From positions 124,001 to 188,000 of the forward strand of contig NZ_CP062163.1 of the NCBI RefSeq assembly GCF_014844095.1: 64,000 nt of DNA, written 5' to 3'. This DNA comes from Brevibacillus sp. JNUCC-41. GTDB taxonomy: Bacteria; Bacillota; Bacilli; Bacillales; DSM-1321. The notes beneath the pieces are model-generated. The model ran no database searches. It was not told where the DNA came from and worked only from the letters and a program-made list of their open reading frames with translations. A program made the translations under genes and the position numbers. Below, in pieces: positions 60,108 to 64,000 of this stretch (its first letter is position 1; every line of letters starts with the position of its first letter).

Positions 60108-62425
60108 TCGTTCACACCTACCAATGCATGCTCAAGGACTTCATCGACGTGTGAAACTGGAACAAAAGTTAATGCTTTACGGACACTTTCCGGGATATCA
60201 TCAATATCCTTTTCGTTATTTTGCGGGATGATGATTTTCGTAAGTCCTGCGCGATGGGCCGCTAAAGATTTTTCTTTAAGCCCGCCGATCGGAAGAACCC
60301 GTCCGCGTAATGTAATTTCGCCTGTCATGCCTACCTCTTTTCTGATCGGCCTATTTGTAAGGGCCGATATTAACGCTGTTGCAATCGTGATGCCTGCAGA
60401 AGGGCCATCTTTTGGGACCGCACCTTCGGGGACATGAATATGGATATCGTATTTTTCATGGAAGTTCGCATCAATCTGAAGTTTCTCGGTTTTTGAACGG
60501 ACATAACTGAAAGCAGCCTGTGCTGACTCTTTCATTACATCGCCAAGCTTTCCTGTCAGAATCAGCTTGCCTTTACCTGGTGATAAGGAAACCTCGATTT
60601 GCAGCGTATCGCCACCTACCGACGTGTACGCTAACCCATTGGCTACACCGACTTGGTTCTCGACTTCCGCCTGTCCATAATGGAACATGGTTTTCCCTAA
60701 AAACTCCTCGACATTCTTTTCAGAAATGACGACCCGCTTTTTATCTCCGGACACGATGATTTTTGCAGTCTTCCGACAGATGCTTGCAAGCTGTCGCTCC
60801 AGACTCCGAACGCCGGCTTCCCGAGTATAGTAACGGATGATTTTTGTTAGAGCTTCCTCACGTATTTGCAGTTGTGTCTTCAATAGACCATGGTTTTCCA
60901 GCTGTCTAGGCAGCAAGTGATCCTTGGCTATATGAAGTTTCTCTATCTCAGTATAACCTGCAATCGAAATGATTTCCATACGATCACGAAGCGGACCGGG
61001 AATCGATCCCAAATTATTCGCCGTCGCGACGAACATGACTTTGGAAAGATCGTAGGTTTCTTCAATATAATGATCACTGAAATTATGATTTTGCTCCGGA
61101 TCAAGCACCTCCAGCATCGCTGCAGATGGGTCTCCCCTAAAGTCATTGGACATCTTATCCACCTCGTCCAGTAAAAAGACAGGGTTGATCGTTCCGGCTT
61201 TTTTCATGCCTTGAATGATCCGTCCCGGCATCGCCCCTACATATGTGCGGCGATGTCCGCGGATTTCTGATTCATCGCGCACTCCGCCTAAAGATATACG
61301 GACGAAATTCCTATTCAGGGATGAAGCGATCGATTTAGCCAGGCTCGTTTTCCCGACCCCTGGCGGTCCCACCAAACAAAGGATCGGTCCCTTCAATGAA
61401 TTGGTCAATTGCTGGACGGCCAAATACTCAAGCACCCGCTCCTTCACCTTTTCCAAACCATGGTGGTCCCTGTTCAGGATTTTTTCGGCTTTATGAATAT
61501 TCAAGTCATCTTTGGTCGCTTTAGTCCATGGAAGCGAAATCAGCCATTCGATATAATTGCGGATGACAGAACTCTCGGCTGAGCTCGAAGGAACTTTTTC
61601 ATAACGGTCCAATTCCTTTAATGCCGTTTCTTTGATATGCTCAGGCATATCCGCTTCTTCAATCTTTTCGTTGAGGACCTCAATCTCCCCTGTTTTTCCT
61701 TCTTTATCGCCCAATTCCTTTTGGATCGCTTTCATTTGTTCTCGTAAATAATATTCCTTTTGAGTCCGTTCCATCGAACGCTTAACACGCTGGCCGATCT
61801 TTTTCTCGAGAAAAAGAACTTCCTTCTCGTTATTGATGATCTCGATGACACGGCTTAAACGCTCTTTCATATCAATGGTCTCAAGCACTTCTTGCTTCTC
61901 CTTCAATTTCAAAGGCAAGTGTGAAGCGATTATATCCGCCAATCGCCCAGGCTCTTCAATATCCGCAGTGGAAGAAAACGTTTCACCGGTTATCTTTTTG
62001 GACATTTTTATGTATTGTTCAAAATAATCCAGTAGTGTGCGCATTAATGCTTGATGTTCAGCATCCTTTTCATCACTGTCTTCATATATTTTAATCTTGG
62101 CACCATAATGTGTCTCATAATCGTAAAATTCAATGACTTCTGCGCGGTTCAACCCTTCCACCAACACCCGGATTGTACCATTCGGAAGCTTCAACATCTG
62201 TTTTACCTTTGTTAAAGTTCCCATTGTAAATAAATCTTCTTCACCTGGTTCGTCCAACGAAACATCTTGTTGTGTCGTCAAAAATATAAGATGGTCTTCC
62301 ACCATTGCTTTCTCAAGGGCTTGCACTGATCTATCTCGGCCTACATCTAAATGAAGTACCATCGTTGGATATACAAGCAATCCTCTTAGCGGCAGGAGGG
62401 GGACGATGATTTCTTTATCAGTCAT
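60104..62425 (-). CDS. lonA: ATP-dependent protease LonA
   Basis: 773 residues. N-terminal substrate-binding domain ([20 protein letters not shown]), Walker [19 protein letters not shown] (near residue 350), Walker [13 protein letters not shown], and the Ser-Lys dyad in [15 protein letters not shown] (near residue 675). GGAGG before ATG at 62425. Degrades misfolded and regulatory proteins. Confidence 0.97.
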   Translation of the reverse strand: MTDKEIIVPLLPLRGLLVYPTMVLHLDVGRDRSVQALEKAMVEDHLIFLTTQQDVSLDEPGEEDLFTMGTLTKVKQMLKLPNGTIRVLVEGLNRAEVIEFYDYETHYGAKIKIYEDSDEKDAEHQALMRTLLDYFEQYIKMSKKITGETFSSTADIEEPGRLADIIASHLPLKLKEKQEVLETIDMKERLSRVIEIINNEKEVLFLEKKIGQRVKRSMERTQKEYYLREQMKAIQKELGDKEGKTGEIEVLNEKIEEADMPEHIKETALKELDRYEKVPSSSAESSVIRNYIEWLISLPWTKATKDDLNIHKAEKILNRDHHGLEKVKERVLEYLAVQQLTNSLKGPILCLVGPPGVGKTSLAKSIASSLNRNFVRISLGGVRDESEIRGHRRTYVGAMPGRIIQGMKKAGTINPVFLLDEVDKMSNDFRGDPSAAMLEVLDPEQNHNFSDHYIEETYDLSKVMFVATANNLGSIPGPLRDRMEIISIAGYTEIEKLHIAKDHLLPRQLENHGLLKTQLQIREEALTKIIRYYTREAGVRSLERQLASICRKTAKIIVSGDKKRVVISEKNVEEFLGKTMFHYGQAEVENQVGVANGLAYTSVGGDTLQIEVSLSPGKGKLILTGKLGDVMKESAQAAFSYVRSKTEKLQIDANFHEKYDIHIHVPEGAVPKDGPSAGITIATALISALTNRPIRKEVGMTGEITLRGRVLPIGGLKEKSLAAHRAGLTKIIIPQNNEKDIDDIPESVRKALTFVPVSHVDEVLEHALVGVNE

Positions 62426-62642
62426 TTCCTGACACCTCCATCTAATTAGTATCGTCGTTGTAAACTATTTACCCATGTTCTCAACCTTTTAACAATTCTA
62501 TCCTATTTATATAGAAGTGTCTATTCGTTTACCTTAACACGTTTCGACTGCTTTTATTATCTCCAATATTGGATAAAAAAGCACGTCTGAATGCGTGTTT
62601 ATTTTACGTCAGATTTGTCGGGAACGCCAATATGGTCCTTAA

Positions 62643-62678
62643 AATGCCCCGGTTCCATTTTTTAGCCGGGGCATTTCC
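62643..62678 (-). terminator. Terminator after lonB
   Basis: AATGCCCCGG/CCGGGGCATT stem with a T-rich tail. The rest of the 250-nt lonB-lonA gap shows no gene and should carry the lonA promoter. Confidence 0.88.
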
Positions 62679-62679
62679 T

Positions 62680-64000
62680 TTATACACTTTCTTTTTTCGA
62701 TAGGTCCAAGGTTGTAAGGATTTGTTCCGACATCAATTCTTTTTTCAGTGCCTGATCCAGCACTTCTTTTACATTCGTAACGGGAATGATTTCTATATCC
62801 TTGATTTCAGATAGAAGTGGCTGCATGTTTTCGGCTGGGATGATTACTTTCTTAGCCCCAGCCAGTTTAGCCGCCTTGATTTTCGGAATGACACCTCCGA
62901 TCGGTTTAACGCCGCCATGAATGCTTATTTCCCCAGTCATCGCCACGGTGTGATCAACAGGGATTTTATATATGGCCGAGTATATGCCTGTGGCCATTGC
63001 AATTCCTGCAGAAGGGCCATCTACTGGACTTCCGCCTGGGAAGTTCACATGGATATCGAATTGATCGGCAGGCACTCCCATCGACCGTAAAACCGTAATG
63101 ACATTTTCTATCGAACCTTTTGCCATGCTCTTGCGGCGAATCGATTTGCCACCCCCGCCGCCGATACTCTCTTCTTCAACGATGCCGGTAATGTTTATCG
63201 AACCTTTTTCATCAGAAGCAGCCATGACCGTAACCTCGATTTCCAGCAACGCCCCGCTGTTGGGACCATAGACTGCAAGACCGTTGACAAGGCCTATTTT
63301 AGAATTCGATTCTATTTTCCTGTCCATTCTTTGTGTCAGCTGGCTGCTATGGGCCATCCAATCTATATCTTCTTCCCTGATAAACGTCCTGTTTTCATTA
63401 ATTGATATTCCTGCAAGAGTCTGAATCATGTTGACAGCTTCCCTGCCATTTCGGGCATAATCCGAAATAGACTGCAAGCCTTTTTCACTGATGGTGATCT
63501 CCACTTTATCAGAGGCATTCTTAGCCACGGTGATTATTTCTTCCCGGTCAAGTTCTCGGAAAAACACTTCTATGCATCTTGAACGTATCGCAGGCGCGAT
63601 TTCATTTGGCGTTCTTGTTGTGGCTCCAATCAGCCGAAAATCAGCCGGTAGCCCATTTTTAAAAATATCATGGATGTGAGTGGGAATATTTTGATTTTCC
63701 TCTTGATAATAAGCACTTTCCAGAAAGACCTTACGATCCTCCAATACCTTTAACAGTTTATTCATCTGTATTGGATGAAGCTCTCCTATTTCATCTATGA
63801 ACAGTACGCCGCCATGAGCATTGCTGACTGCCCCCTGCTTTGGCTGCGGAATGCCAGCCTGTCCCATTGCCCCAGCTCCTTGGTAAATTGGATCGTGCAC
63901 AGAACCAATGAGTGGATCGGCAATCCCTCGTTCATCGAACCTGGCTGTAGTGGCGTCCAATTCAACGAAAACGGCCGAATTCTTAAAAGGGGACTTGCCA
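62680..64000 (-). CDS. lonB: ATP-dependent protease LonB (partial, N-terminus outside window)
   Basis: About 440 C-terminal codons are present; the frame runs off at 64000. Visible are ATPase residues [20 protein letters not shown], sensor-region [19 protein letters not shown], and the proteolytic site [20 protein letters not shown] with [14 protein letters not shown]. LonB is a forespore-associated Lon in B. subtilis. Adjacent to lonA as expected. Confidence 0.95.
   Translation of the reverse strand, partial: GKSPFKNSAVFVELDATTARFDERGIADPLIGSVHDPIYQGAGAMGQAGIPQPKQGAVSNAHGGVLFIDEIGELHPIQMNKLLKVLEDRKVFLESAYYQEENQNIPTHIHDIFKNGLPADFRLIGATTRTPNEIAPAIRSRCIEVFFRELDREEIITVAKNASDKVEITISEKGLQSISDYARNGREAVNMIQTLAGISINENRTFIREEDIDWMAHSSQLTQRMDRKIESNSKIGLVNGLAVYGPNSGALLEIEVTVMAASDEKGSINITGIVEEESIGGGGGKSIRRKSMAKGSIENVITVLRSMGVPADQFDIHVNFPGGSPVDGPSAGIAMATGIYSAIYKIPVDHTVAMTGEISIHGGVKPIGGVIPKIKAAKLAGAKKVIIPAENMQPLLSEIKDIEIIPVTNVKEVLDQALKKELMSEQILTTLDLSKKESV

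Overview
The window is an ordinary chromosomal core segment of an endospore-forming, low-to-mid GC Gram-positive bacterium of the family Bacillaceae. Gene order and protein sequences follow, almost gene for gene, the Bacillus subtilis stretch lonB-lonA-engB-hemAXCDBL-spoVID-ysxE-valS-folC-comC-spoIIB-maf-radC-mreBCD-minCD-spoIVFAB-rplU-prp-rpmA-spo0B-obg-pheBA-nadR-nifS-nadBCA-safA-coxA-bofC-ruvAB-queA-tgt-yajC-spoVB-comN-secDF-recJ-apt. Divergence from B. subtilis, the presence of an RNase E/G-family gene beside rplU and the very long safA suggest a Peribacillus (B. simplex-like) or related genus. That genus call is inference. No rRNA, tRNA, CRISPR array or prophage is visible.

Layout, low to high coordinates (most genes on the minus strand, so transcription runs right to left). 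1-5.7 kb: apt (cut by the edge), recJ, secDF, comN. 5.8-8.7 kb: spoVB (+), a DUF421 membrane protein (-) and a small membrane protein (+). 8.7-13.1 kb: yajC-tgt-queA-DUF2905-ruvB-ruvA (protein export, queuosine, Holliday junctions). 13.2-18.1 kb: spore-envelope cluster bofC, a coxA-like lipoprotein, a CotS-like kinase and a repeat-rich SafA. 18.4-24.7 kb: a zinc metallopeptidase, then the de novo NAD locus nadA-nadC-nadB with the divergent cysteine desulfurase and NadR/NiaR repressor. 25.2-29.4 kb: pheA-pheB-obg-spo0B and rpmA. 29.4-33.4 kb: prp, rplU, an RNase E/G homologue, spoIVFB and spoIVFA. 33.6-39.8 kb: an S1-domain protein (+), then minD-minC-mreD-mreC-mreB-radC-maf. 40-46 kb: spoIIB, comC, an IS1182-type transposase relic, folC, and a plus-strand pair of overlapping ATP-grasp genes. 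46.1-49 kb: valS with a T-box leader. 49.3-58.7 kb: spore coat (ysxE, spoVID) and the haem operon hemL-B-D-C-X-A. 59-64 kb: a membrane protein, engB, lonA and a truncated lonB.

Sporulation is the common thread: spoVB, bofC, coxA-like, safA, spo0B, spoIVFA/FB, spoIIB, ysxE, spoVID. Departures from the expected core are the main points of interest. spo0B carries a perfect 14-bp tandem duplication that shifts its frame near the 3' end, and deletion of one copy would restore a normal-length protein. A tandem pair of RimK-like ATP-grasp proteins sits between folC and valS. safA has 18 units of 36 bp plus 10 units of 33 bp. A palindromic intergenic repeat occurs twice, one copy next to the IS1182 relic. 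One small gene has a Shine-Dalgarno that best fits an AUC codon. YsxE has lost the canonical kinase residues. Starts were chosen by Shine-Dalgarno spacing and remembered homologue N-termini; none was checked by alignment.
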